The notes: generated by a model from the letters alone, not told the origin. A DNA stretch of 63,085 nucleotides from Bacteroidaceae bacterium (GCA_017617575.1 JAFZVY010000050.1:1-63085), one strand, 5' to 3'; counted from the stretch's first letter, positions 7,066-16,892 are shown. Translations and numbers: made by a program.

Positions 7066-8880
7066 ATGGAACAGAAAATCATATCAGGAGTACAGGCAGC
7101 AGTCAAGGCACTCTATGGTCTTGATGCTGACGCTTCACAGGTTCAGCTTCAGAAGACAAAGGCTGAATTTGAGGGACACCTCACAGTCGTAGTGTTCCCA
7201 TTTGTCAAGGTAGCACGCAAGTCACCTGAGCAGGTAGGTCAGGAGATAGGTCAGTTTCTCTTGGACAACGCTTCAGATGTTGTTGCCAAGTTCAATGTGG
7301 TTAAGGGATTCCTTAACCTCGTCATCAGCGATGCACAGTGGATTCAGCTCCTCAACAACATCAACGCTGACGACAAGTTCGGATTCACTCAGGCAACTGA
7401 CAAGTCACCACTCGTGATGATTGAGTACAGTTCTCCAAATACAAACAAGCCACTCCACCTCGGTCACGTTCGTAACAACCTCCTTGGTGCTGCCCTCGCA
7501 CGTATCGTAGAGGCTAACGGTAACAAGGTAGTGAAGACAAACATCGTTAACGACCGTGGTATTCACATCTGTAAGTCTATGCTTGCTTGGCTCAAGTACG
7601 GCAATGGTGAGACACCAGAGACTTCAGGCAAGAAGGGTGACCACCTTATCGGTGACTACTACGTGGCATTCGACAAGCACTACAAGGCTGAGTGCGACGA
7701 ACTTGTAAAGAAGTACGTGGCAGAAGGCATGGGCGAGGACGAGGCCAAGGAAAAGGCTAAACAGGAAGCACCACTCATCAAGGAAGCACACGAGATGCTC
7801 GTGAAGTGGGAGAACAACGACCCTGAGGTACGTGCTCTCTGGCGCAAGATGAACGAGTGGGTTTATGCCGGATTTGACGAGACTTACAAGATGATGGGTG
7901 TAAGTTTCGACAAGATATACTACGAGTCAGAGACTTACCTTGAGGGCAAGGAGAAGGTGATGGAAGGTCTTGAGAAGGGATTCTTCTATCGTCGTGATGA
8001 CAACTCCGTATGGGCAGACCTTACTGCTGAAGGACTTGACGAGAAGCTTCTTCTCCGTTCAGACGGAACTTCAGTATATATGACTCAGGATATCGGTACT
8101 GCAAAGCTCCGTTTCCAGGACTTCCCTATCGACAAGATGATTTACGTCGTAGGTAATGAGCAGAACTACCACTTCCAGGTACTCTCAATCCTCCTCGACA
8201 AGCTTGGCTTCAAGTGGGGTAAGGACCTCGTTCACTTCTCTTACGGAATGGTTGAACTTCCAAACGGTAAGATGAAGTCACGCGAAGGAACAGTTGTTGA
8301 TGCCGATGATCTCATGGCTGCCATGATAAATGATGCCTACACAGCAAGTGCCGACAAGCTCAAGAAGGCAGAGATGTCAGAGGAAGAGGCACGCGAGGTT
8401 GCACGTAAGGTAGGACTTGGAGCTCTCAAGTACTTCATCCTTAAGGTTGACGCACGCAAGAACATGCTCTTCAACCCAGAGGAGTCAATCGACTTCAACG
8501 GTAACACAGGTCCATTCATTCAATATACTTACGCTCGTATTCAGAGCATCCTCCGCAAGGCAGCAGAGCAGAACATAGCTATCCCAGCCGTTCTCCCTGC
8601 AAACGTGGAGATTTCAGTTAAGGAGACAGAGCTTATCCAGAAGCTCAATGCCTTCACTACAGCTCTCCGTCAGGCTGGTACAGACTATAGCCCATCAGGC
8701 ATCTGTAACTACTGCTACGAACTTACAAAGGAATTCAACCAGTTCTATCACGACTTCACAATCCTTGGTGAGACAGACGAGAACAAGAAGGTATTCCGTC
8801 TCGTTCTTGCACAGGCTGTTGCCAAGGTAGTAAGTCTCGGCATGGGACTTCTCGGCATTGAGATGCCATCAAGAATGTAA
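7066..8880 (+). CDS. argS: Arginyl-tRNA synthetase
   Basis: Charges tRNA-Arg with arginine. An Arg-S N-terminal additional domain lies at about 1-100. The class I catalytic core has HIGH as HLGH (131-134, within NKPLHLGHVRNN) and a KMSKS-like loop read as KMKSREG. The C-terminal DALR anticodon-binding domain ends the protein (TYARIQSILRK onwards). I place the start at the ATG at 7066 (604 aa): the longer frame from 6955 would translate the upstream GC-rich repeat. Its stop codon overlaps the next start by one base, so the RNase H gene is translationally linked. Confidence 0.96.
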   Translation: MEQKIISGVQAAVKALYGLDADASQVQLQKTKAEFEGHLTVVVFPFVKVARKSPEQVGQEIGQFLLDNASDVVAKFNVVKGFLNLVISDAQWIQLLNNINADDKFGFTQATDKSPLVMIEYSSPNTNKPLHLGHVRNNLLGAALARIVEANGNKVVKTNIVNDRGIHICKSMLAWLKYGNGETPETSGKKGDHLIGDYYVAFDKHYKAECDELVKKYVAEGMGEDEAKEKAKQEAPLIKEAHEMLVKWENNDPEVRALWRKMNEWVYAGFDETYKMMGVSFDKIYYESETYLEGKEKVMEGLEKGFFYRRDDNSVWADLTAEGLDEKLLLRSDGTSVYMTQDIGTAKLRFQDFPIDKMIYVVGNEQNYHFQVLSILLDKLGFKWGKDLVHFSYGMVELPNGKMKSREGTVVDADDLMAAMINDAYTASADKLKKAEMSEEEAREVARKVGLGALKYFILKVDARKNMLFNPEESIDFNGNTGPFIQYTYARIQSILRKAAEQNIAIPAVLPANVEISVKETELIQKLNAFTTALRQAGTDYSPSGICNYCYELTKEFNQFYHDFTILGETDENKKVFRLVLAQAVAKVVSLGMGLLGIEMPSRM

Positions 8881-9575
8881 TGGCAAAACAGAAATTCTAT
8901 GTAGTATGGGATGGTGTAGAAGATGGTGTCTATACATCCTGGGAAGCATGCCAAGAGGCGGTAAAGGGCTTCTCCAATGCCAAGTACAAGTCATTCAAGA
9001 CTGAAGCCGAGGCAGAGGAGGCTTTTGCACTTGGCTATGACGCATGGAAAGATATAGAAAAGCAGAAGGAGACCGCTGTGTCTTCTTCTGCTTCTGTTTC
9101 TTCATCCGCAACAACGGATGAAGCCGTCACTCCACGTCCACAGGTAAACACATCAGCACTTCCACAAGGCGCAATAAACAATTCCATTGCCGTGGATGCA
9201 GCATGTAGTGGTAATCCTGGCAAGATGGAATATCGTGGCGTGTATCTTCGTACTGGTAAGGAGATATTCCATTTCGGTCCCGTCTTTGGCACTAATAATA
9301 TAGGTGAGTTCCTTGCCATCGTTCACGGGCTTGCTCTTCTCAAGCAGAAGGGACTTGACGACATGCCTATCTATAGCGACAGCGTCAATGCCCAGCTATG
9401 GGTACGCAAGAAGAAGTGCAAAACAACCCTTGAGCGCAACGAAAAGACAGAGCAACTCTACCAGATGATTGAACGTGCCGAGACATGGCTCAAGAACAAC
9501 ACCTACCGCAACCCAATCATCAAATGGCCAACCGAGCAATGGGGTGAAATACCTGCCGACTTCGGAAGAAAATAA
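8880..9575 (+). CDS. rnhA: Ribonuclease H1-like protein with viroplasmin domain
   Basis: Degrades the RNA strand of RNA-DNA hybrids. Residues 2-50 form the caulimovirus-type viroplasmin hybrid-binding domain (KFYVVWDGVEDGVY, then a tract ending SFKTEAEAEEAF). A Ser/Ala/Thr-rich linker (65-95) joins it to the RNase H domain, whose acidic catalytic residues appear as Asp106 (VDAACSGNPG), Glu143 (NNIGEF) and Asp167 (YSDS). The ATG overlaps the argS stop (TAATG), indicating translational coupling. The length of 231 aa fits this two-domain type. Confidence 0.9.
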   Translation: MAKQKFYVVWDGVEDGVYTSWEACQEAVKGFSNAKYKSFKTEAEAEEAFALGYDAWKDIEKQKETAVSSSASVSSSATTDEAVTPRPQVNTSALPQGAINNSIAVDAACSGNPGKMEYRGVYLRTGKEIFHFGPVFGTNNIGEFLAIVHGLALLKQKGLDDMPIYSDSVNAQLWVRKKKCKTTLERNEKTEQLYQMIERAETWLKNNTYRNPIIKWPTEQWGEIPADFGRK

Positions 9576-9587
9576 AGGCAGACCCTC

Positions 9588-9625
9588 TCCCCTGCCCTCC
9601 CCCTCTATTGGGAGGGTGACTAATA
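9588..9625. repeat. GC-rich CCCTCCCC / GGGAGGG intergenic hairpin
   Basis: CCCTCCC and GGGAGGG flank a short CT-rich loop between the ends of two convergent genes. Variants recur at 21893-21929 and, inverted, at 44967-45027. A dispersed repeat family; it may double as a terminator. Confidence 0.6.
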
Positions 9626-9702
9626 CAATAGCTTTTTGAAACGATAATTTATAACATTTTCCACAATAAGGTAACATAAAAATGGAGGAGCAAACTGTTT
9701 CA

Positions 9703-10677
9703 TTATAGTTGGTTTCCTTCATCCTTCACCATGGAGATGTTACGAACAAGACCTTCGTACTTGGCACGCTTGACAGCAGAACCCTTGAAGAGGGTGCGGT
9801 ACTGTTCCACAGTCAGCGACTGCCAATCAGATGGACGCATATTGAGGAATTCATCCTTTGGGGTGAATTCCTTTATTTTTGTAGGCTGTGCAAAGCGATT
9901 ATAAGGGCATGCAAGTTGGCAACGGTCACAACCATATACAAAGGGAGCAGAATGGTCGGCTTCGTCCTTTGCCGTTTCCGACTTATGCGAGAGAATATCG
10001 CTGTCAAAGTCGCCTCTGTGCTCAATGGTGAGGTAACTAAGGCACTTGTTGGCATCTATACTATAAGGTGACTCCAACGCTCCCGTAGGACACGCATCCA
10101 CGCATCGGGTACATGTACCGCAATGCGACTCCATCGGTGAGTCATATTCAAGGTCAATATCCACGATAAGCTCGGCAAGGAAGAAGAACGAACCTGCACG
10201 AGGAATGATAAGGTTGGTGTTCTTGCCAATCCAACCAAGTCCTGCCTTCCATGCCCAATAACGGTCAAGCATAGGGACAGTATCGACGCATAGCTTCACG
10301 GTCATTGGACTATCCACAAGTGTCTGCACGTATGATGCAAGCTCCTGTAGCTTTGCCTTTATCACATCGTGGTAATCCTGGCCGTAGGCATAATACGCAA
10401 ACTGGTACTGGTCATCGCCAAGCTTGCGTTCAGGGTAGTAGTTGAGGGCAAGGGATATAATACTCCTTGCCTCTGGCATAAGCAACAGAGGGTTAAGTCT
10501 CTTCTCAAGGTTGTTCTGAAGATAAGCCATTGTTGCATTCTTACCTTCCTCCAGCCATCGACGATACTTATTTGCCACAGCCTCATCCACAGGTTCAGCC
10601 TTGGCTATGCCACAAGCCGAAAAGCCGAGACGCTTCGCCTCGGACTTAATCTCCCGTGTAATATCTGAAATAACCAT
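9703..10677 (-). CDS. queG: Epoxyqueuosine reductase QueG
   Basis: Performs the last step of queuosine synthesis, reducing epoxyqueuosine in the tRNA wobble position with cobalamin and two [4Fe-4S] clusters. The active-site segment is VDTVPMLDRYWAWKAG (about 131-146, Asp132 likely catalytic) followed by GWIGKN. Ferredoxin-type cysteines are at 186, 189, 192 and 196, with the second group at 250, 253 and 257. At 324 aa it is the short form without the C-terminal HEAT-like repeats of some orthologues. Its own promoter is at 10695. Confidence 0.95.
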   Translation of the reverse strand: MVISDITREIKSEAKRLGFSACGIAKAEPVDEAVANKYRRWLEEGKNATMAYLQNNLEKRLNPLLLMPEARSIISLALNYYPERKLGDDQYQFAYYAYGQDYHDVIKAKLQELASYVQTLVDSPMTVKLCVDTVPMLDRYWAWKAGLGWIGKNTNLIIPRAGSFFFLAELIVDIDLEYDSPMESHCGTCTRCVDACPTGALESPYSIDANKCLSYLTIEHRGDFDSDILSHKSETAKDEADHSAPFVYGCDRCQLACPYNRFAQPTKIKEFTPKDEFLNMRPSDWQSLTVEQYRTLFKGSAVKRAKYEGLVRNISMVKDEGNQL

Positions 10678-10694
10678 GTGCTTTTAATTTTCCG

Positions 10695-10702
10695 CAAAAT
10701 TA
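10695..10702 (-). promoter_or_regulatory. -7 promoter element of queG
   Basis: Minus-strand TAATTTTG, 17 nt upstream of the queG start codon. Confidence 0.5.
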
Positions 10703-10891
10703 GGAAAAGTTTCTGAAAAGATAACCATAATAAACATGGAAAACAGCCACAATCGTTTTAACTGTATGCGAGTACATGTATTAACTCACATACAGTTAAT
10801 ACATACACTATTTTTTAGCATAATAAAGCAAACTTTACCAAAAAGAATATAATTTCACATCTATTTTCTTGGTTAGAATATACATTATATC

Positions 10892-10899
10892 TACCTTTG
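10892..10899 (+). promoter_or_regulatory. -7 promoter element of the serpin gene
   Basis: TACCTTTG, a strong TAnnTTTG match, 38 nt before the serpin ATG. An imperfect inverted repeat built on TAACTGTATG / CATACAGTTA lies just upstream at about 10757-10798 and could bind a regulator. Confidence 0.7.
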
Positions 10900-10937
10900 C
10901 GCCGTAAAAACGAATAAGCAACAAAAAACTTTTAACT

Positions 10938-12236
10938 ATGACAAAACGAATTTTCAACGGAGCTATCACACTTATGATAGCAGCTGCTTTTGCAGGATGC
11001 AATAGCAAGAATGATGAAACACCAAACGATTCAGACATTCCCTTGACAAACGAAGGAAATGAGAGAAAAGTAATCAATTTGTCCCAACCAGAAAAAGACT
11101 TAGTAAAAGGCAGCAATGAATTTGCCTTTGAACTTTTCCGCAAGGTGTCATCTGACAAGAGTGAAATCGTTTCTCCTATCAGTATTACATACGCATTGGG
11201 TATGCTCAACAATGGTGCAGCTGGTGAGACGCAGGAACAAATCAACAAGGTACTCGGCTTTGGTGACAAGGGTGCAGACGGCATCAACGCTTTCTGCAAG
11301 AAGATGCTGGACGAGGCTCCAAAACTTGACAAACTTACTAAGGTAAGTATTGCAAACACTATCTTCTTGAACAATGGCTACCAGTTGAACGCTAATTTTG
11401 TAAGCACGGCAAAGAACTATTATAATGCCACACCTGAGACATGTGACTTCAACGACGGCAAGACACTTGACGTAATCAACAAGTGGGCAAGCGACAATAC
11501 TAACAACATGATTGAAAAGGTTCTCGAAATAGGCGAATTCAGCCCAAGCGCAGTTAGTTATCTGTTGAATGCAATATACTTCAAGGGAGCATGGAGTGAG
11601 GAATACAAATTTGATAAGAACGAGACAACGGAGGAAACATTCCACGGATATAATGGAAACCTAACAGTCCCAATGATGCATCAAAATAAATCAGCCATTT
11701 ATGGAGAGACAGATGATTGTCAGATATTAAAACTTTCTTTTGGCAATGATGCTTATGCCATTGATTTCTTTTTGCCAAATGAGGGAAAGACAATTAACGA
11801 TGTGTTAGAGACACTGACTTATGATAAATGGAGAGGTTTTTACACCTTCGATATTCAAAAATACAAAAAAACTGGTGAAGCACAAACAATGTACACCAAT
11901 GAAGTTGACATAAAGTTGCCACGATTTGAGACTTCATCGAACATTGACCTGAAAGATATAATGTCAGCATTAGGCATGCCAAATGCATTTAAGGCTGACA
12001 AGGCAGAATTTCCAAACTTCTGCAATGTTCCAACTTGCATAAGTATGATGAAACAAGGTGCAAGAATCAAACTTGATGAGAAAGGAGCAGAAGCAGCTGC
12101 AGTAACAACTACTGGTATGGCAACAACCAGTGCTCATCCTTATGCCACTTTCCATGCCGACCGCCCATTCTTCTATATCATTTACGAGCAGTCAACAAAT
12201 GCAATCTTCTTTATCGGTCAATATACAGGAAAGTAA
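10938..12236 (+). CDS. Serpin family serine protease inhibitor, lipoprotein
   Basis: Serpins trap target proteases by a suicide conformational change. The signal peptide ends in the lipobox FAGC (Cys21), so the protein is membrane anchored, outside the cytoplasm. The serpin fold covers about 55-432, with NTIFLNNGYQLN, AIYFKGAWSEEY and the C-terminal DRPFFYIIYEQ plus FFIGQY signatures. The reactive-loop hinge KGAEAAAVTTTG (about 382-393) has the small residues expected of an inhibitory serpin. Counting from Glu381 as P17, the nominal scissile bond falls at Thr-Thr-Ser near 397-399. The target could be the cell's own secreted proteases or proteases in the habitat. Confidence 0.93.
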   Translation: MTKRIFNGAITLMIAAAFAGCNSKNDETPNDSDIPLTNEGNERKVINLSQPEKDLVKGSNEFAFELFRKVSSDKSEIVSPISITYALGMLNNGAAGETQEQINKVLGFGDKGADGINAFCKKMLDEAPKLDKLTKVSIANTIFLNNGYQLNANFVSTAKNYYNATPETCDFNDGKTLDVINKWASDNTNNMIEKVLEIGEFSPSAVSYLLNAIYFKGAWSEEYKFDKNETTEETFHGYNGNLTVPMMHQNKSAIYGETDDCQILKLSFGNDAYAIDFFLPNEGKTINDVLETLTYDKWRGFYTFDIQKYKKTGEAQTMYTNEVDIKLPRFETSSNIDLKDIMSALGMPNAFKADKAEFPNFCNVPTCISMMKQGARIKLDEKGAEAAAVTTTGMATTSAHPYATFHADRPFFYIIYEQSTNAIFFIGQYTGK

Positions 12237-12241
12237 AAGCG

Positions 12242-12299
12242 TTCTCGCCCGACAATAATATCATTCTCGCCCGACAATTCGATTATTGTCGGGCGAGAA
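12242..12299. repeat. 22-bp phased palindromic repeat after the serpin gene
   Basis: TTCTCGCCCGACAAT starts at 12242 and again at 12264, exactly 22 bp apart. Its reverse complement ATTGTCGGGCGAGAA occupies 12285-12299. The last two copies form a perfect 15-bp-stem hairpin that may terminate the serpin transcript. Confidence 0.8.
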
Positions 12300-12497
12300 T
12301 TGTTTATATTATAATAGTCAATCCCGATACTAACATGGTTTTATTATCTTCAACAGAGTCGGTTCAAACAAATAAAATGATGGCGACAATAAGGATAAAA
12401 CGCTCAGGCTTCGCTTATAGTTTGAGTGAGTGTCTTAAAATAACGAGTCTGTTTTCTTAGGCTGTTTGACCGATTATATTAGACTGTCGGAGCAATT

Positions 12498-12600
12498 TAT
12501 ACGCATCGTTACTATCACTTCATGTACTTTGTCAGAAACAACGATACGCATAAATCATTTAATCTATGCGTATCGTTTAATCAATCTATACGTGTCGTTT
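12498..12600. repeat. 22-bp phased repeat array
   Basis: TCTATGCGTATCGTTT at 12563 is followed by TCTATACGTGTCGTTT at 12585, 22 bp later. An inverted copy (AACGATACGCATA) lies at 12540-12552 and a further direct copy (TATACGCATCGTT) at 12498-12510. With 12242-12299 this accounts for most of the 503-bp convergent gap; nothing else is seen there except the terminator at 12679. Confidence 0.75.
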
Positions 12601-12678
12601 TGGATAGTTACAGATTAATAATGGGGGCATACGGAATAGTATCGCACATAGAAACGTGCCCACGGGATAATCTCATAA

Positions 12679-12727
12679 ATATCAAAAGAGGATGTACCAC
12701 TCGTATGGTACATCCTCTTTTTGATAT
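12679..12727. terminator. Bidirectional terminator between serpin and deacetylase genes
   Basis: A near-perfect inverted repeat of 21 bp: ATATCAAAAGAGG continues to GTACCA, and TGGTAC leads back to GATAT, around the loop CTCGTA. A and T runs lie on both sides. It ends 13 nt from the deacetylase stop codon. Confidence 0.85.
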
Positions 12728-12739
12728 TATCACGAGCAA

Positions 12740-13381
12740 TCACTTAAGGTGGCGGCTACGCTTGAGGTCTTCGTCAAATATCTTGAATTCGTAGCCGTTG
12801 TCACGCAACCATTCGATTGACTGTGGTAGGGCTGTCTTGAGCTTGTCAATACTCTTCAACGAGTCGTGGAAGGTAATGATTGAACCGTTACGTGCGTAAC
12901 GCTTCACGTTCTCAAAGACATCGTCTGCCGTGAGCAGATTGGAATAGTCACGAGTGACAAGGTCCCACATTATTATAGTATAGTGGCGACGAAGTCGGGC
13001 ATACTGGAGAGGCTTCATCCATCCGTGAGGAGGACGGAACAGGTTCGACTGGATAAGTCGGTCTGCCTTGTTAGCATTCCATAGATATTGCCAACTCCAC
13101 ACCTTGAGTCCACCGATGTGATTGAAAGTATGATTTCCCAGACGGTGACCGTGCGACTTTATCAGTTCAAGAAGCTCTGGATATTTGTGCACATTGTCGC
13201 CCACCATGAAGAACGTGGCTTTGACATTGTACTTGTCCAGTGTCTCTATCAACCAAGGAGTGGATTCTGGTATAGGACCATCATCGAAGGTAAGATAGAC
13301 TGCCTTCTCCTTTGGGTTCATCCTCCATATCGCACTCGGATAAAGCCAGCGCAGCCATTTACTTGGTTGTTCGATTATCAT
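12740..13381 (-). CDS. Polysaccharide deacetylase (NodB homology domain)
   Basis: A carbohydrate esterase family 4 type enzyme that removes N- or O-acetyl groups from a polysaccharide or peptidoglycan. Motif 1 is TFDDGP (Asp33, Asp34) and motif 2 is the metal-binding HTFNH (His84, His88). The catalytic domain fills almost the whole 213 aa. There is no clear signal peptide, so it may act in the cytoplasm or at the inner face. It starts 24 bp after the stop of the large DUF2723 gene on the same strand, so the two are probably one operon and may act on the same glycan. Confidence 0.9.
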   Translation of the reverse strand: MIIEQPSKWLRWLYPSAIWRMNPKEKAVYLTFDDGPIPESTPWLIETLDKYNVKATFFMVGDNVHKYPELLELIKSHGHRLGNHTFNHIGGLKVWSWQYLWNANKADRLIQSNLFRPPHGWMKPLQYARLRRHYTIIMWDLVTRDYSNLLTADDVFENVKRYARNGSIITFHDSLKSIDKLKTALPQSIEWLRDNGYEFKIFDEDLKRSRHLK

Positions 13382-13404
13382 ACTTTATTCTTTATTCGTT
13401 GTAA

Positions 13405-16400
13405 TTACTGAGGCATTGCACCTGTTGCTTCACACTTTGAAGCGAAGACATTATATACCTCGCTAATCTTGCCGTCAAGTGCCTTTGCCTTGTTGGCGTA
13501 TGTCTTGTCACCCTTCTCTGCGATAACCTCAAGAGTCTTGACGATGCTGAAGAGTACACGGAACTCGTGCATACAGTCAGATACGTTAGCTCTGAAGCGG
13601 TTGCCAGGAAGTGAGAGATACCAGTTGATGTATTCCCAGCTTCTCTTCTCTACGGCATCCATGATGGCAGCACCCTTCTCGTACTTACCGCAACCGATGT
13701 AAGCAGCAGCAAGGTCGAGTGAACCACTATTGGCATTGTGAGGGATGTTGTATGCAGGAATCTCCTTCTCGCACTTGTCGAGAGCCTTGAGTGCCTTGTC
13801 ATACTGACCACTGGCAACGAGGTTAGAACAGAGTGCAGAGAACCAGCGACGGTGAGTGAAGCACATACGCTCAGTTGTCTCGTCAATGTAGAGGCCTGGC
13901 TTGCTCAAGTTACCGTACTGGAACTTGTTCATCATGTTGTCATATACCTTCTCTGTATCAACAGCCGTGTTCATGTATGGGTCGTTGTCCGCAAACGTGA
14001 ACGGAGTGATGCGCCAAGCGATACCTTCGAGTACGAAGTGACGGTAGAGGTTACCGTAGTTGCTTGCGCCTACAGTTGTTGACATATAGAGAGGACGTGA
14101 GAAGTTACTCTGTGCAATCATCTCGAGGAGCATCATGAATCTCTTAGTGATACGTCCCTGACCGGCAAGGCTGATTTCCATAATCTCTGGGATGGAGTCG
14201 TTAGGAATCATCATGCCAGACTTGCGAACTGCTGCCTTATCAACATGGAGATAGAGTGTGTCGCTTGGGAGACATGAAGGAAGACTCTTAACCAACTCAG
14301 CAAACTCTTCTGGGATATCTTCCTTGAGGACGAACTTCTTGATTGCATTGTTAATCTCGAATGGTTCGTCACCCCAAATCCTACGAGCTTGAGCAGAGTC
14401 GTTGGCATAAACCTGCTTTACGAAATCCTCCATAGGGATAGAACCGCTGCCAAGGTTGACAGATGGGTTGACGTCAATCATCTCGTTCTTGCCAGATACA
14501 TACTGGAGACGCTTCCATGATATAGGGAGTGGGCTTGACTGTCCCTCACCCTCGAATGCTGGACGCTTCATCTGGTCGATGTACCAGTCTGTCTGCAAGT
14601 ATGAGAGGTTACAAACACGAACGTCTGTACGGTTGCCTTCAGTATCCTCATTGTACCAGAGAGGGAATGTATCATTATCACCGTTAGTGAAGATGACACC
14701 GTCATGAGGTACTGTCTGGAGGTAGTTGAGACCGAAGTCACGACAAACGAAACGGTCTGAACGGTCATGGTCATCCCATGTCTGGCTTACCATCTGGAGT
14801 GGCACAGCAATGGCAGGAATGAATGCAATCACGCTTGCCACGATGGCAGCCATGCGCTTCTCGAGCTTACCGCCAAGCCACTGGTCGAGCCATGTGTAGA
14901 GAGCAGCGATACCAAGACCGCACCACATTGCGAACGCATAGAACGAACCAGCGTAAGCATAGTCACGCTCACGTGGCTGACTTGGTGTCTGGTTGAGGTA
15001 AATCACGATGGCAATACCTGTCATGAAGAACAGGAAGAATACCACCCAGAACTGCTGTATTCCCTTCTGTCCACGGCCGAATGCCTGCCAGAAGAATCCG
15101 ATGAGACCGAGGATGAGTGGGAGACAGTAGAACACGTTGTGTCCCTTGTTCTCCTTCAACTCTGTAGGAAGAAGGCTCTGGTCGCCCAACATGGCGTTAT
15201 CTATGAATGAGATACCAGTAATCCAGTTACCGTGCTCAAGTTCTCCGAGACCCTGCTTGTCATTCTGACGACCGGCGAAGTTCCACATGAAGTAACGCCA
15301 GTACATGAAGTTAAGCTGGTAAGAGAAGAAGAAGCGGAGGTTGTCAACCTGTGTAGGAATCTTGACCTGACGCTTTCCAACCTGTGGGATGTCATAGTCA
15401 ACAGTTTTGCCTTCCACACCGCCGAGCCACTGCTCATAGTTAGCCTTGTGGTCGTCGCTATAGATACGTGGGAAGAGCATGCACTGGTTGAATGGATATA
15501 CGAGGTCTATCTTGTCGCGAACCTTCTCGTATCTGTCTGGCTCGTTCTCTGTAGCCTTCTCCACACGCTGATATACAGGTGCGCCCTTCTTTGTCTCATA
15601 CACGAGGTCACCGTCACCATTTACGATTACGTTTGGTGAAGAAGCGTATGTCTGTCCCCAGAAGAGAGGACGGTCACCATACTGCTCACGGCCGAGGTAC
15701 TCACCGAGTGTGAACACATCCTCAGGAGAGTTCTGGTCCATAGGTGGGTTGGCAGTAGAACGGATGACGATAACGGCATACGAAGAATAACCTACTGTCA
15801 TGAGAGTCATGCAGAGGATGCAAGTGTTGAGGATGCGTGGAGTCACCTCCTTAACCTTGAAGATTACGAATGCAATGGCAGCAAGTACCACGATACCGAT
15901 GATGACACAAGCCACACCGTGTCCGTAGAAAGGAATACCGAGCATACCTGTGCTGAGGAGCAACGCTACATTCATCTGTACCTTGCTCTTTGCCTGTACG
16001 GTAACATAGAGTGACCATACGAGACAAGCCACGAGGAGTACGAGGTAGATGTAGAGACCTGTATTGAATGCCATGCCGAGAGTGTTCACGAAGAGAAGCT
16101 CAAACCATCCGCCAATCTTCACGATACCCGGAACAACACCGTAGAGCACGGCAGCAACGATGACTCCTGAGAGTGCGAGAACTGCCAATGAGCCCTTACC
16201 TGTAGGGTTCTTGCTCATCTTGTAGTAATAAACAAGCACGATGGCTGGGATACAGAGTAGGTTAAGCAAGTGTACACCAATACTGAGACCTACGAGGTAT
16301 GCGATGAACACAAGCCAGCGGTCAGAGCATGGGTCTTCTGCATTGTCCTCCCACTTGAGGATAAGCCAGAACACGAGAGCCGTGAAGAAGCTTGAGAATG

Positions 16401-16842
16401 CGTACACCTCGCCCTCAACAGCTGAGAACCAGAATGTGTCGCTCCATGTGTAGATAAGAGCTCCGGCAACACCAGAAGCCATGATGGCGATGAGCTTGCC
16501 AGTAGATACTTCCTCGTCATCTTCACAGAGAAGCTTCTTTGCGAGGTGAGTGACACTCCAGAAGAGGAACAGGATACATCCTGCCGAGAGGAGTGCAGAC
16601 ATGGTGTTCACCATCTTGGCAATCTGTGTAGGATCGCTTGCAAATTGGCTGAAGAAGTTTCCGAGGAGCATGAAGAATGGTGCGCCAGGTGGGTGTCCTA
16701 CTTCGAGCTTAGCTGCCGTAGAGATAAACTCAGGACAATCCCAGAAACTTGCGGTTGGTTCAATTGTTGAGCAGTATGTGAAAGCTGCCACAGCAAAGAT
16801 GACCCAACCTAAAAGGTTGTTTACAATCTTGTAAGTTTTCAT
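13405..16842 (-). CDS. DUF2723 multispanning membrane protein, probable GT-C glycosyltransferase
   Basis: A large integral membrane protein of 1145 aa. The N-terminal half has many hydrophobic helices. The first periplasmic loop carries SFWDCPEFISTAAKL followed by EVGHPPGAP, the DUF2723 signature; acidic residues in this position are typical of lipid-phosphate-sugar-dependent GT-C enzymes such as protein O-mannosyltransferases. The C-terminal third is soluble, with helical, TPR-like repeats (ALDKCEKEIPAYNIPHN, LAAAYIGCGKYEKGAAIMD). I infer sugar transfer to a protein or glycan in the periplasm. The downstream deacetylase gene fits an envelope glycan role. Donor and acceptor are unknown. Confidence 0.85.
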   Translation of the reverse strand: MKTYKIVNNLLGWVIFAVAAFTYCSTIEPTASFWDCPEFISTAAKLEVGHPPGAPFFMLLGNFFSQFASDPTQIAKMVNTMSALLSAGCILFLFWSVTHLAKKLLCEDDEEVSTGKLIAIMASGVAGALIYTWSDTFWFSAVEGEVYAFSSFFTALVFWLILKWEDNAEDPCSDRWLVFIAYLVGLSIGVHLLNLLCIPAIVLVYYYKMSKNPTGKGSLAVLALSGVIVAAVLYGVVPGIVKIGGWFELLFVNTLGMAFNTGLYIYLVLLVACLVWSLYVTVQAKSKVQMNVALLLSTGMLGIPFYGHGVACVIIGIVVLAAIAFVIFKVKEVTPRILNTCILCMTLMTVGYSSYAVIVIRSTANPPMDQNSPEDVFTLGEYLGREQYGDRPLFWGQTYASSPNVIVNGDGDLVYETKKGAPVYQRVEKATENEPDRYEKVRDKIDLVYPFNQCMLFPRIYSDDHKANYEQWLGGVEGKTVDYDIPQVGKRQVKIPTQVDNLRFFFSYQLNFMYWRYFMWNFAGRQNDKQGLGELEHGNWITGISFIDNAMLGDQSLLPTELKENKGHNVFYCLPLILGLIGFFWQAFGRGQKGIQQFWVVFFLFFMTGIAIVIYLNQTPSQPRERDYAYAGSFYAFAMWCGLGIAALYTWLDQWLGGKLEKRMAAIVASVIAFIPAIAVPLQMVSQTWDDHDRSDRFVCRDFGLNYLQTVPHDGVIFTNGDNDTFPLWYNEDTEGNRTDVRVCNLSYLQTDWYIDQMKRPAFEGEGQSSPLPISWKRLQYVSGKNEMIDVNPSVNLGSGSIPMEDFVKQVYANDSAQARRIWGDEPFEINNAIKKFVLKEDIPEEFAELVKSLPSCLPSDTLYLHVDKAAVRKSGMMIPNDSIPEIMEISLAGQGRITKRFMMLLEMIAQSNFSRPLYMSTTVGASNYGNLYRHFVLEGIAWRITPFTFADNDPYMNTAVDTEKVYDNMMNKFQYGNLSKPGLYIDETTERMCFTHRRWFSALCSNLVASGQYDKALKALDKCEKEIPAYNIPHNANSGSLDLAAAYIGCGKYEKGAAIMDAVEKRSWEYINWYLSLPGNRFRANVSDCMHEFRVLFSIVKTLEVIAEKGDKTYANKAKALDGKISEVYNVFASKCEATGAMPQ

Positions 16843-16892
16843 TGGGTTTTGTATTTAATTTTTAATTTTATTATTCGTTTTTTTTAGAGGCT

